This document shows positions 9,091 through 20,626 of a stretch of 64,000 nucleotides of DNA, piece after piece. The translations under genes and the position numbers were made by a program. Source of the DNA: an uncultured Anaerolineaceae bacterium (GTDB lineage: Bacteria; Chloroflexota; Anaerolineae; Anaerolineales; Anaerolineaceae); contig CAKMKJ010000023.1 in assembly GCA_927443345.1 (NCBI GenBank), positions 54,310-118,309 of the forward strand, in the 5' to 3' direction. The notes beneath the pieces were generated by a model. That model was not told the DNA's origin and did no database searches. It saw nothing but the letters and a program-made list of their open reading frames with translations. Every line of letters begins with the position of its first letter. Position 1 is the stretch's first letter.

Positions 9091-10056
9091 ATGATTTCTC
9101 CTCAACCTGCTCATAAAGAACAAACATCCATGGGAACAATCATGAGCCATAAAGCTTTTGGAATGTATGCTGAAGACTGCCTGGATGCCGTATGCCGTGA
9201 AGTTGCTCGATTGGAAAGTATTCTGAGCCGCTACATTCCTGAAAGTGATGTCAGCCGTATTAATCAAAATGCCGGCAGAAATTTTGTAGAAGTCAACCCT
9301 GAAACCTTCAATATTCTCGCAAGATCACTTGAGTTATCTGCAATTTGCGATGGGAATTTTGACATCACCATCGCTCCATTGGTTAACTTATGGAATATTG
9401 GTAAAAATTCTTTCACACAACCCCCAATTAGAGAAATGAAACAAGTTCTAGAGTTAGTAAACTATCGCGACCTGATCCTCGACGCCAGCTCAAAGAAAGT
9501 CGGATTGAGTAGACCCAGACAAGCCATTGACTTGGGCGGGATTGGCAAAGGGTATACCGGTGATTGCATCCTTGAAATATTTCGCGATTTCGGCGTTACT
9601 TCAGCCTACTCCAATTTGGGCGGTAACGTGGTCACATTGGGCGCAAAACCGGATGGCACTCCCTGGAATATTGGCATTCAACATCCAAGGCTGGTTGACA
9701 GTTTAATTGGCTCGCTGGCAGTTATTGATCGGAGTATAGTGACTTCTGGAAGTTATCAAAGATTCTCCAATGATTCTCTGGGAAACCAGTTCCATCACAT
9801 TATTGATCCCGCGACGGGTTATCCGGTCGAATCTGGTTTAGTCAGTGTCACCATCGTCTCAGATAACGCAATGACCGCAGATGTTTTATCCACTGCATTG
9901 TTTGTGATGGGTGTCAATCGGGGTATGGAGTTACTGATGAGCTTTCCGAAGACCGAAGCCATTCTTATGGATTCAGAAGAAAAGGTCTTCGTTTCGAAAG
10001 GGTTGAAGGGGCATTTTCAACCAAATGAAGGCATCGAATACACAATTTTAGAGTAA
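9091..10056 (+). CDS. apbE: FAD:protein FMN transferase (ApbE family)
   Basis: Transfers FMN from FAD to a Ser/Thr of a target protein through a phosphoester bond, with Mg2+. The 321-residue protein has the family hallmarks: MGTIMSHKAFG near the N terminus, the RYIPESDVSRIN helix, DLGGIGKGYTGD at about residue 148, NLGGNVVTLG, and HHIIDPATGYPV near residue 235. The product of the next gene carries a matching acceptor motif, so that is the likely substrate. Unlike many ApbE proteins, no lipoprotein or Sec signal is visible at the N terminus, so it may act in the cytoplasm before its partner is exported, or the true start could differ. Confidence 0.92.
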   Translation: MISPQPAHKEQTSMGTIMSHKAFGMYAEDCLDAVCREVARLESILSRYIPESDVSRINQNAGRNFVEVNPETFNILARSLELSAICDGNFDITIAPLVNLWNIGKNSFTQPPIREMKQVLELVNYRDLILDASSKKVGLSRPRQAIDLGGIGKGYTGDCILEIFRDFGVTSAYSNLGGNVVTLGAKPDGTPWNIGIQHPRLVDSLIGSLAVIDRSIVTSGSYQRFSNDSLGNQFHHIIDPATGYPVESGLVSVTIVSDNAMTADVLSTALFVMGVNRGMELLMSFPKTEAILMDSEEKVFVSKGLKGHFQPNEGIEYTILE

Positions 10057-10073
10057 CAGAAAGGTAATTCAAT

Positions 10074-10496
10074 ATGAAAAAGAAAGGGAAAAGTAAAATG
10101 ATTGGATGGATTATAGTGTTGGTCGTTTTGACCGCAGCAGGAATCCCTGCTGGCATAGGCATTTCAAAACTTAACAAAGAACATGCTGAGGCAAGAAATG
10201 TGTCTCTAAACGGTGTTGATTTCAACAGCTTAATAGACGGCGAGTATACCGGGTCTTACGAGGGCGGTATGTTTAAATGGCGAGCCAACACTGTAAAAGT
10301 GATTGTTTCAGAAGGGAAGCTTAGTGAAATTGAACCCATATCGGGTGTGGTTGATCAAGGAAAAGGCTCCACAAAAATGCTTTATGATCGAGTGATCGCA
10401 AACCAATCATTGATGGTGGATACCATTAGTGGTGCTACTCTCACCTCAAAAGGCTATCTGAAAGCGGTGGAAATTGCTCTATCTCAGGCAAATTAG
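10074..10496 (+). CDS. Membrane-anchored FMN-binding domain protein
   Basis: A 140-residue protein with a basic N terminus, one membrane segment at about residues 9-29, and an extracytoplasmic FMN-binding domain like that of RnfG/NqrC. The motif DTISGATLTSKGYLKAV near the C terminus matches the ApbE acceptor pattern, in which the threonine of SGAT takes FMN covalently. It starts 17 bases after apbE on the same strand. It probably carries electrons at the outer face of the membrane. Its electron donor and acceptor are not evident here; the flavodoxin-like protein upstream is a candidate for an indirect link. Confidence 0.88.
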   Translation: MKKKGKSKMIGWIIVLVVLTAAGIPAGIGISKLNKEHAEARNVSLNGVDFNSLIDGEYTGSYEGGMFKWRANTVKVIVSEGKLSEIEPISGVVDQGKGSTKMLYDRVIANQSLMVDTISGATLTSKGYLKAVEIALSQAN

Positions 10497-10581
10497 ACAT
10501 CACATTTTATTGGAAGCGAAATTGAATTAGAAGAAGTTGTCTAATGTTCATCACAATTCGCCAACCCGGCAAGGATAAATT

Positions 10582-11437
10582 TTTAAAATCATAATCGCTA
10601 GTTCCAATGGCATGATCAGCTCAGTTAGCACTAATTATCTGAATGAAAACAGCATCGAAATCACGCGCTCAGTGCGAAATATTGGTGGAACCCCGAATTT
10701 GATAATATTGACACTGCCGGGTTGGAAGATTTTTAAGGTGGATTCCACTTTGCACTAAAGCCCTTGACCCAACAACATAAATTGGGTTGTATCACAAAAA
10801 ATACTATTTACAAGTAAACAAGTATTTTCAATAAAGAGGTGCAACATGTATGAAATACAATTGATCAACCATGCTTTAATATGCGAAAGGAGATTAGAAA
10901 TCGAAACTGATCGACAAAGTAACCGTCGCTTGAGGTTTTTTAAAGATGATGAGCTTGATTTTTGCCCGACTAAAAATTTTATCACTAGCATCATGGTAAA
11001 AATCATTTGTCACTTTATCATCAAAAAACCCTCTTGTTCTTACGCTCAAGAGTGTTGTTACAAAAGTCTTGAAGGATAAAACACATTTACTTATTGGGAA
11101 AGTTATCAGTATCAATTTCTAAATCTACACACTTGTGCACGGCTTTGGTCATCTAATTCACATCTCAGGGGTTCAATCAAGTCATGACCGACTACACATT
11201 GGTCAGAATAAACCACGGCGAAACTTTGAATTTGCAATGGCTACTGCCAATGCAATGGGACGCAAATCTGCAAACAGGTTGCCTGGCTTCTTAGTCCATC
11301 CATTAACGGGCAAGGAATTCAACTTTTCAAGCAGACGCATACAACGGACGAAGTTACTACCTGCTGGCTTTTCATTTCGATTCCATGATATTGAACAGGC
11401 ACTTTACCAAGAGAGAGCAAATCTTTTGAAAGAATAA
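10582..11437 (+). pseudogene. Decayed TIGR01777-type NAD(P)-binding epimerase
   Basis: No intact frame covers this stretch, but both ends of a TIGR01777/YfcH-like sugar-nucleotide epimerase can be read. From 10582 the translation FKIIIASSNGMISSVSTNYL resembles a degraded Rossmann start. After a frameshift near 10675 the sequence continues as YWWNPEFDNIDTAGLEDF, which resembles the family's W-[DN]-P-E-x-G-x-[IL]-D segment, then meets a stop. From about 11190 the frame reads NKPRRNFEFAMATANAMGRKS and later LLPAGFSFRFHDIEQAL, resembling the family C terminus. The total span of about 285 codons equals the family length. The middle (about 10760-11130) is unrecognisable and AT-rich. The match is by eye, so moderate confidence only. 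Confidence 0.5.
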
Positions 11438-11446
11438 AGAGGAAAA

Positions 11447-12112
11447 ATGTTACGAAAACAATTACTTGTCTGCGGTATTTTGTCGTCATTATTTTATGCC
11501 GCAATGGATTTAATTGGTGGCCTGCAATGGCAAAACTATAATTGGATTTCTCAAGAATTTAGTCGCCTGAGTTCGGTCGGTGCACCCTCCAGGCATCTCC
11601 ACCTTATTCTGAGCGTGGTTTACAGCTTGCTTGTCATTGCATTCGGTGTTGGAGTCTGGAAATCAGGCACCAACAAACGGTCTTTACGAACCATGGGTTT
11701 GGCTTTGATCGTGTATGCCATTGTAAGTTGGATATGGCCGCAATTCTACCCTGAGGATCTTTCAAAGCATGTCAGTGAATTCACCAATATCATGCACATT
11801 GCGCTCACTGTTGTGACCCTCTTGTCCTGGTTGATCATCCTGATTTTAGCGATTGCCACTCTTGGCAACCGGTTCCGGATCTACTCGATCATAACTTTGC
11901 TCATAATTCTAATATTCGGGGCATTGACAGGTCCTCAAGGTGCAGCGTTGGCGGCGGGGGAGCCCACACCGTGGATTGGAATTACTGAACGAACCAATAT
12001 CTACAGTTTTATGGTTTGGGTTGTGTTTTTTTCGATCCTCCTTTTACGCGGTCAGGATAATGCAAGCCAAAAGGATTCACCTCGTAACACGCCACAGCCT
12101 AACGGGTTGTAA
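11447..12112 (+). CDS. DUF998-family membrane protein
   Basis: A 221-residue integral membrane protein with six or seven hydrophobic segments. The first helix with GILSSLFYAAMDLIGG, the ISQEFSRLSSVGAPSRHLH loop after it, and a long loop before the last helix (PQGAALAAGEPTPWIGITERTN) fit the DUF998 family, whose function is unknown. A possible ribosome site AAAGAGGAAA lies just before ATG 11447. It follows the epimerase remnant and precedes a flavin-fold protein, without a clear shared operon. Confidence 0.7.
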   Translation: MLRKQLLVCGILSSLFYAAMDLIGGLQWQNYNWISQEFSRLSSVGAPSRHLHLILSVVYSLLVIAFGVGVWKSGTNKRSLRTMGLALIVYAIVSWIWPQFYPEDLSKHVSEFTNIMHIALTVVTLLSWLIILILAIATLGNRFRIYSIITLLIILIFGALTGPQGAALAAGEPTPWIGITERTNIYSFMVWVVFFSILLLRGQDNASQKDSPRNTPQPNGL

Positions 12113-12351
12113 TCAAAGGTGTAGATTTTAGTCGACAATTCTTAAGCTAAACAACAAAATAGTTCAGCAAGGAATCCTGTGTGTTGTTCACAATAGTGAA
12201 AAACTGGCGATCCAATGATCCGCCTGTTTTTAATTCTATCAACTTGTAAAAAGTCCCGAAAAAGGTTTTTGGTGAAATTGGGATCAATTTGAATTATTAA
12301 TCGTCAAGTATATAATTGTTTCAATCACCAAAACAAAGGACTCTGACCCTT

Positions 12352-12789
12352 ATGAATCAAATCTCTGCGCAAAAACAAATCATTATCAACGAATTTCTTC
12401 AGCAGCCGCTCATTGCCCGCATGGCCACCGCGGACGTGAACGGACAGCCGCATGTCGTCCCCGTCTGGTTCGGCTGGGACGGCTCGACCCTCTGGATCAG
12501 TTCTTACTCAAACACGCGCAAAGTATGCGAACTCGAAAAAAATCCCAAAATCTCGGTTGTGATCGATGTAGCCAATGATAACGGAGATAATAAAGGTGTG
12601 ATTTTTGAGGGAGCAGTCGAACTGATCAGAGAACCGCGTGCCTTCTTGCGCGCCAAGTTTGTGTGGATCTATACCCGCTATCTTGGCTCTGACGGCGTAT
12701 TGGCAGAAGAACCTCAAAGCTGGATTGAAGACCCACACAACTTGTTAATTAAACTAACCCCTGAAAAAGTAATCGGCCTCTACCTTTAA
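12352..12789 (+). CDS. PPOX-class (pyridoxamine 5'-phosphate oxidase-fold) flavin/F420-binding protein
   Basis: A 145-residue split-barrel protein. ARMATADVNGQPHVVPVWFGWDG at the N terminus and SYSNTRKVCELEKNPKISVVID after it are standard for small PPOX-fold proteins that bind FMN or F420; specificity cannot be told from sequence. ATG 12352 is used because an upstream TTG in frame has no ribosome site and would add residues foreign to the family. The final four bases overlap the stop of the convergent hydrolase gene. Confidence 0.8.
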   Translation: MNQISAQKQIIINEFLQQPLIARMATADVNGQPHVVPVWFGWDGSTLWISSYSNTRKVCELEKNPKISVVIDVANDNGDNKGVIFEGAVELIREPRAFLRAKFVWIYTRYLGSDGVLAEEPQSWIEDPHNLLIKLTPEKVIGLYL

Positions 12790-13607
12790 ACTATCTTCGC
12801 CAAAAAGGTCTGAACGGCTTTCATATAGAGTTTAAATTGGTCTCGACGGATGTTGTGCCCTGCCCCATCAATATGCACCACTTCAAGCTGAGCAATCCCC
12901 TGTTTCAATGCAGCAGCTTCTTTCTCACCCACGATGGCGCCCTTGGTCAGGTCAGCCGTAATCATCAAAGTAGGACAGGTGATATTTTTAACCAGGGTCT
13001 CAAAATCCATGGCAGGCAGATCATCCATGGCAACCAGTTTTACAATTTTTGGGCTGTATCTCAGTTTAGAATTCACCCAGGGTTCAATCTCAGATTCATC
13101 CCAACCAGGGTTACCTACCCGGACTTCATCTAACAATTCCTCTTTTGTCTTGCGTTTATTTGAGCCAATCCAGTGAGCAAGAGGATTAGGATTCGGGGGT
13201 TCACCATTATCGGTTGATTTAATCATCCAAAACGGTGGGGGATCTTCTAATATGATGGCTTTTGCTACATCAGGGTATAAACCTGATAGAGTCAAAGTCG
13301 TTATGGCACCCATGGAGTGCCCCATGATAATGGGTTTTACCAATCCCAATTCCTTGATCAGTGCAACAATCTCACCAGCCATTACCGTCAGGGTATATCC
13401 TTCTTCTGGCGCATTGGATTTTCCATGGCCGCGAATGTCGACCATGATCACATCGAAAGTCTTAGACAAAACATTCGCGGTACGAGTCCAACACAATCCG
13501 TCGTCAGTGACACCGTGTAAAAGTACTATGGGCGGTTTGCTTCCACCGGTGCGATAGTAATGCAGCTTGATTCCATTTGCAATCACATCACCTGCAATAA
13601 TATCCAT
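12786..13607 (-). CDS. Alpha/beta hydrolase
   Basis: A 273-residue alpha/beta-hydrolase-fold enzyme. The oxyanion-hole HG is in PIVLLHGVTDDG (about residue 30), the nucleophile serine in MGHSMGA (about residue 97), and the histidine in DGAGHNIRRDQ near the C terminus. A cap region lies at about residues 130-200. It is probably an esterase or related hydrolase of small substrates. It lacks a signal peptide. It lies downstream of the glycosidase genes on the same strand, but an inverted repeat and 128 bases separate them. Confidence 0.85.
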   Translation of the reverse strand: MDIIAGDVIANGIKLHYYRTGGSKPPIVLLHGVTDDGLCWTRTANVLSKTFDVIMVDIRGHGKSNAPEEGYTLTVMAGEIVALIKELGLVKPIIMGHSMGAITTLTLSGLYPDVAKAIILEDPPPFWMIKSTDNGEPPNPNPLAHWIGSNKRKTKEELLDEVRVGNPGWDESEIEPWVNSKLRYSPKIVKLVAMDDLPAMDFETLVKNITCPTLMITADLTKGAIVGEKEAAALKQGIAQLEVVHIDGAGHNIRRDQFKLYMKAVQTFLAKIV

Positions 13608-13642
13608 TGTTTTTCCTCCTGATATTCCTATACTTTATTAAA

Positions 13643-13712
13643 ACCTCTTAGTCTAACAACTGTTCATCAGCATTTTTGCCAAATCACAAGTTTTCTAATA
13701 AGACTAAGAGGT
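13643..13712 (-). terminator. Inverted repeat, possible terminator of the glycosidase operon
   Basis: ACCTCTTAGTCT (13643-13654) and AGACTAAGAGGT (13701-13712) form perfect 12-base arms around a 46-base loop. Read on the minus strand the distal arm is followed by TTTTAATAA. The large loop makes terminator function uncertain. Confidence 0.4.
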
Positions 13713-13735
13713 ATTAATTCCTACTAACCTAACAT

Positions 13736-15580
13736 TTATTTGTAGGTCAATCCAAATCCATATTCATAGAGCGGATTCTCGGAATCATGCGGCAGGTCTT
13801 CCTTCTGGTTGCGCACAGCTTCCATTGAATTTGGCAGTTCAAATGGCAATTTACCTATGGGTTTGGCTTTGCCAAAGATCACATTCAATACCGCTTCATC
13901 AGAGGCGCCGTACTCACCAAGCACCGCTTTGGCTGCCGCGTTGATCTCAGGGAATACCGCTGGCCGATCAAGATAAAGCACTACAATGGTCGGGACGGTT
14001 TTGCATACGGCCAGGATATCTTCTTTCACTTGACCTTTAAAATCGAGATCGCCGTGATGGAAGCCCTGTTGGAACGGGTTTTTGCTATCAAGTGGTACCC
14101 AGGGTGTATCCAGGCGCATAATAGCGAAATCAGCCTGCTTGGGGTCTTCGACCATCGTTCCATATCGGGCAGCAACTTTAGGGCTGATGTTCGTCACGTG
14201 GATTTTTGGTGTTCCCTTCAAAGGCAGCACCTGCTGATCATTTTTAAGCAGAGTCATGGCTCGTTCTTGTGAAGCCAAACCAGCAGCGGCTGAGGCGGTA
14301 GTGCCAACCACGTTTAAAACCTGGCTCTCATCCACAAATGGATTGTCAAACAGACCTAGCTGGAACTTTTGGCGCAGCAAGCGCCGAATGGATTGATCAA
14401 TGCGTGCTTCAGATAACTTTCCGGTATTGACCAACTCAACCACCAGTTCGGGGCATTTCTCACCGCCGAATTGATCCACGCCGGCGTCGATGGCTTTAAG
14501 CACGCGATCAGATTCACTTAAGTGTTCAACCCCCCAGGCGCGCGCCTCCCAGACCACATCACCGATATGAGCGTCGGTGATCAACCCCCAGTCGGTGCAC
14601 ACAATGCCGTCAAATTTGTATTTGTTGCGCAGCAAGGTGGTAATAATGTGCTTATTAAACGACATTGCCACGTTTTCATCCGTCTGATCGGTGGGCACGC
14701 CATAATAAGGCATGATGGAGGCAGTCTTGGCTTCAAAAGCCGCTTCAAACGGAATCAGGTGATAGTCAAAATTCTTACCCGGATAAACTTGCCCTTTTTG
14801 GGTGGCAAAATGCGGATCGAGACCTTCTTTTTGCGGTCCGCCGCCAGGGAAGTGTTTGGTCATGCAGGCTACGCTGTGAGGTCCAAGTGTTGCCCCTTGA
14901 AAACCCTTAATGTAGGCTTTCACCAATCTTGCTGCCACATGGGCATCCTCACCAAAGGTGCCGCTGACGCGCGGCCAGCGGGGTTCAGTGGCCAGGTCAA
15001 TCTGCGGATGCAGAGAGACTCTGATGCCCACCGCCAGATATTCTTTGCGTGCTATCTCGGCAAACTGCTCCACCAGGTCGGCATCATCCAGTGCGCCAAA
15101 ACCCAGCGTTTCACAAAACTGGGTGAATTCATTAGCAGCCATTGAGAAGATATTGCGCGTGAAATGGTTGCGCGGATCCGAAGAAATAGTAACTGGAATG
15201 CCCAACCGGGTCTGCTCTTCAAATTTCTGTAGTTTGTTGTACCAAGCTGCCACTATTTTCACCCCCGGGACGCCCCAGAGATTGAAGTGGTTCATTTTCT
15301 GTTTGCTGATCATGGTTGATGCAAAACTACCAAACTCAAAGTTTCCCGGTTTCTCTTCAATAGAGGCGTCTTCGGCGATCACCGACCCATCCATGAACAT
15401 CAAACCGGCTTTTTCTTCAAGCGTCATTTGACTGAGCAGGTCTTCAATCCTAGTTTCAATTGGCTGCCGCGGATCTTCATAAATATCCAGTTTACCGTTA
15501 TGGTTCAAGTCGCGGAAAGAAAATCCGTTTTCAGTCTTTAGCAAATCTGAATATTGTTTGGTTATTTCTTCCAGTGCCAT
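13736..15580 (-). CDS. GH3 glycoside hydrolase (two-domain, ExoP-like)
   Basis: A 614-residue family 3 glycosidase with the catalytic barrel followed by the alpha/beta sandwich, and no fibronectin III domain. The nucleophile is D330 in IVCTDWG, and KHFPGGG near residue 240 is the substrate-binding lysine-histidine motif. Residues about 23-37 carry DLNHNGKLDIYEDP, an EF-hand-like calcium-binding loop unusual for this position. No signal peptide is visible, so it is probably cytoplasmic. It lies 26 bases after the second GH3 gene on the same strand. The substrate is a beta-linked gluco-oligosaccharide or related sugar by family; locus context suggests glucose units in glucomannan. Confidence 0.88.
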   Translation of the reverse strand: MALEEITKQYSDLLKTENGFSFRDLNHNGKLDIYEDPRQPIETRIEDLLSQMTLEEKAGLMFMDGSVIAEDASIEEKPGNFEFGSFASTMISKQKMNHFNLWGVPGVKIVAAWYNKLQKFEEQTRLGIPVTISSDPRNHFTRNIFSMAANEFTQFCETLGFGALDDADLVEQFAEIARKEYLAVGIRVSLHPQIDLATEPRWPRVSGTFGEDAHVAARLVKAYIKGFQGATLGPHSVACMTKHFPGGGPQKEGLDPHFATQKGQVYPGKNFDYHLIPFEAAFEAKTASIMPYYGVPTDQTDENVAMSFNKHIITTLLRNKYKFDGIVCTDWGLITDAHIGDVVWEARAWGVEHLSESDRVLKAIDAGVDQFGGEKCPELVVELVNTGKLSEARIDQSIRRLLRQKFQLGLFDNPFVDESQVLNVVGTTASAAAGLASQERAMTLLKNDQQVLPLKGTPKIHVTNISPKVAARYGTMVEDPKQADFAIMRLDTPWVPLDSKNPFQQGFHHGDLDFKGQVKEDILAVCKTVPTIVVLYLDRPAVFPEINAAAKAVLGEYGASDEAVLNVIFGKAKPIGKLPFELPNSMEAVRNQKEDLPHDSENPLYEYGFGLTYK

Positions 15581-15606
15581 GTTTGCCTCATATTGTTAAA
15601 ATAAAA

Positions 15607-17883
15607 TTAACCATGCACCTGTTTCAGCAGGTCAGCGACCATATCATCCGCGGATTTTGGCAGCGCGCTTTGCATAAAGAGTAAAACGCTGGCCAAAGGC
15701 ATGTCACCAAACATCATCATAATATCTGCACCCATGCCGTCGTCAGAGCCTTCCTCTGCACCAAATGCTTTGCGGCTCAGTGATTCGACCTGTGCGAAGA
15801 ACGGACTGAAAACCTTGTTACCAATCGGGTCTTCCATCCATTCACGGATGGTGGATTCTTTATTCAACAAACAGGGCAGATTGACTGTTGATTCGAGGGT
15901 CACGGTCAGTTTTTCACGAATATCCGCTGAGGAAGCAGCAATCAGCAGATCAAATTCGCCGTCTTCAGTGATCCATTGGTTGTAAGAGGGGTGATAATAC
16001 GCAAAGGAACGGAAATCAAGTTTGATCGAAACAGTTTTGGTTTCACCAGGTTTTAGCTCCACCTTGGCGAAGCCCTTGAGTTCTTTTTCTGGGCGTACCA
16101 GTTTGGATTTCTGGTCATGTACGTAAAGCTGGACGATTTCTTTACCAGCCATTTTACCGGTATTAGTCACATCTACTGATACAGTAACGCCGTCCGTGTC
16201 TTTGAAGGATTTCTTCGAAACTTTGGTATTGCTGTATGCAAAGGTGGTGTAACTCAAGCCATAACCAAACGGAAATAGCACAGGCATCTTTTTGGCATCA
16301 TAATAGCGATAGCCAATGAAGAGACCTTCGCCGTAATAGACCTTGCCAGCTCCGCCTGGCCAATTGATTACCGCGGGGGTATCAGCCAGTTTGGCCGGGA
16401 AGGTTTCTGCCAGCTTGCCTGAGGGGTTCACTCGGCCGAACAAAACATCCGCGATTGAAACGCCTCCTGCCTGCCCCATCATCCAGCCTTCGAGCACGGC
16501 TGCCACGCCATCAATCCAATCGTTCATCACTACCGGGGCACCGTTGTTTAGCACCACCACCGTGTTGGGTTGGATGGCAGAGACAGCTTTGATCAAAGCC
16601 ACTTGCTGGTCTGTCAGATCAAGATCAGTGCGGTCATAACCTTCAGATTCTTTGAAACCCGGCAAAGCAATGTAAAGCAGGGCAACATCTGCTGATTTGG
16701 CAAGTGAGACTGACTTGTCAATCATTGCCTGACTGAAAGAATTATCCGTGGGATAGCCCTCTGCAAAAGTAATTTCTGCTGCTCCTGCCTGGGCCTTGAC
16801 TTCGTTGAACGGCACAGCCACTTTGGTGGGGTTGATGTGTGAACTGCCCCCGCCCTGAAAGTGCGCTGCTTCGGCTGAGCGGCCAATTATTGCGATATGC
16901 TCATGCCCTTTCAATGGCAGCAAGCCATTGTTTTTGAGCAGTACCATACCTTCGGTCGCAATTTGATGAGCCAACTCATGATGTGCATCAACATCAAACT
17001 TGCCATTCTTGGGGGTCTGCCTGGCTTTAAAAACAATGCGCAAAATTCTGCGTACAGATTCATCAAGCACGGATTCATCCAACTCGCCTGAACGCACCGC
17101 ATCAATCACTTTTTGGGTGCGCTGCGCTTGCGGACCGGGCATTTCCCAATCCAAACCTGCCTTGAGTGCTTTTACCCGATCATGCACGGCCCCCCAGTCA
17201 GAGACCACCAAACCTTCAAAACCCCATTCATTTTTCAAAATTTCTGTCAATAAATGATAATTTTCTGAAGCATAGTCGCCGTTAACCTTGTTATAAGAAC
17301 ACATCACCGTGTAAGGTTGAGTTTCTTTAACTGCTTTCTCAAAAGCTGCCAGGTAGATTTCACGCAGAGTTCGTTCATCCACCTCCGAGCTGATGCAGAA
17401 GCGTTGAAACTCCTGATTGTTGGCGGCATAATGTTTGAGTGAAGTACCCACACCTTTGCTTTGCACGCCATTGATAAAATTGACGGCCATTTCACCAGCC
17501 AAAAAAGGATCCTCAGAGAAATATTCAAAGTTTCGTCCGCCAAGTGGAGAGCGTTTCATGTTTACACCGGGCCCCAACAACACATCCACATTTAGGGCGA
17601 TGCACTCTTCAGCCAGGGCTTCGCCCATCTGCTTGATCAAGTCCACATTCCAGGTGGAAGCTGTACATGAAGCAGTGGGGAAGCAAGTCGCAGGCAAACT
17701 CTTCTGCGCAATCGCAGTGACATCCTCAATCCGCCTAACCCCGTGCGGACCGTCTGACACTACCATCTCAGGGATGCCAAGCCGTTCTACCGGCGTGGTC
17801 GTCCAATTGCTGGCGCCGGTGACCAGTGCGGCTTTTTCTTCCAGAGTCATCTTTGAAACCAAAGTTTTAAAATCTTCAGACAT
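15607..17883 (-). CDS. GH3 beta-glucosidase
   Basis: A family 3 beta-glucosidase of about 758 residues: catalytic barrel with GPGVNMKRSPLGGRNFEYFSEDP, KHYAANNQE and the nucleophile D229 in VVSDWG, then the alpha/beta sandwich domain from about residue 310 (EGMVLLKNNG), a fibronectin III-like domain (ELKGFAKVELKPGET), and an extra ~100-residue helical C terminus. The start at ATG 17883 is chosen because AAGGAG (17890-17895) sits six bases upstream; the neighbouring ATG at 17886 is possible. No signal peptide. It is between the GH2 beta-mannosidase and the other GH3 gene, which suggests intracellular breakdown of mixed gluco/manno-oligosaccharides. Confidence 0.92.
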   Translation of the reverse strand: MSEDFKTLVSKMTLEEKAALVTGASNWTTTPVERLGIPEMVVSDGPHGVRRIEDVTAIAQKSLPATCFPTASCTASTWNVDLIKQMGEALAEECIALNVDVLLGPGVNMKRSPLGGRNFEYFSEDPFLAGEMAVNFINGVQSKGVGTSLKHYAANNQEFQRFCISSEVDERTLREIYLAAFEKAVKETQPYTVMCSYNKVNGDYASENYHLLTEILKNEWGFEGLVVSDWGAVHDRVKALKAGLDWEMPGPQAQRTQKVIDAVRSGELDESVLDESVRRILRIVFKARQTPKNGKFDVDAHHELAHQIATEGMVLLKNNGLLPLKGHEHIAIIGRSAEAAHFQGGGSSHINPTKVAVPFNEVKAQAGAAEITFAEGYPTDNSFSQAMIDKSVSLAKSADVALLYIALPGFKESEGYDRTDLDLTDQQVALIKAVSAIQPNTVVVLNNGAPVVMNDWIDGVAAVLEGWMMGQAGGVSIADVLFGRVNPSGKLAETFPAKLADTPAVINWPGGAGKVYYGEGLFIGYRYYDAKKMPVLFPFGYGLSYTTFAYSNTKVSKKSFKDTDGVTVSVDVTNTGKMAGKEIVQLYVHDQKSKLVRPEKELKGFAKVELKPGETKTVSIKLDFRSFAYYHPSYNQWITEDGEFDLLIAASSADIREKLTVTLESTVNLPCLLNKESTIREWMEDPIGNKVFSPFFAQVESLSRKAFGAEEGSDDGMGADIMMMFGDMPLASVLLFMQSALPKSADDMVADLLKQVHG

Positions 17884-17910
17884 CATCCACTCCTTGACCA
17901 AATATTGGGT

Positions 17911-20385
<2,475 letters not shown>

Positions 20386-20408
20386 GATTATTTCCTGTTT
20401 TCCTAATT

Positions 20409-20437
20409 TTTATATTGTATCTGTTTAAACTATACAA
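20409..20437 (-). promoter_or_regulatory. Candidate promoter of the GH2-GH3-GH3 operon
   Basis: Read on the minus strand, TTGTAT (20432-20437) and TATAAA (20409-20414) are 17 bases apart, just upstream of the GH2 gene. The -35 is only a moderate match. Confidence 0.45.
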
Positions 20438-20462
20438 CTTACTTGTCGAATATTTTCTAAAA

Positions 20463-20496
20463 GTAAAATAAAAGCTTGCCCGAATTAATGGCAAGC
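20463..20496 (-). terminator. Rho-independent terminator, minus strand
   Basis: GCTTGCC (20474-20480) pairs with GGCAAGC (20490-20496). On the minus strand the stem is followed by TTTTATTTT. It probably ends transcripts from the Opp-type transporter operon before the GH2 promoter. It lies within the 306-base gap 20386-20691, which has no convincing gene. Confidence 0.65.
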
Positions 20497-20603
20497 CCTA
20501 TATCTTCAAACTCAAAACAATATCCTCGCCAACAAGGCAAGTTGCAGAACTCAATTTGTTGAACTTTATTCTTTGCAAGTTTCATTGTTGAACTTCCATT
20601 TAT

Positions 20604-20615
20604 GCAACCGGTTGC
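20604..20615. promoter_or_regulatory. 12-base palindrome resembling a LacI-family operator
   Basis: GCAACCGGTTGC is a perfect palindrome with the central CG typical of LacI-family sites. It differs from the TGGAAGCGCTTCCA type site near the LacI gene and is about 170 bases from the candidate GH2 promoter, so its role is uncertain. Confidence 0.35.
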
Positions 20616-20626
20616 GAAGAGATGCC

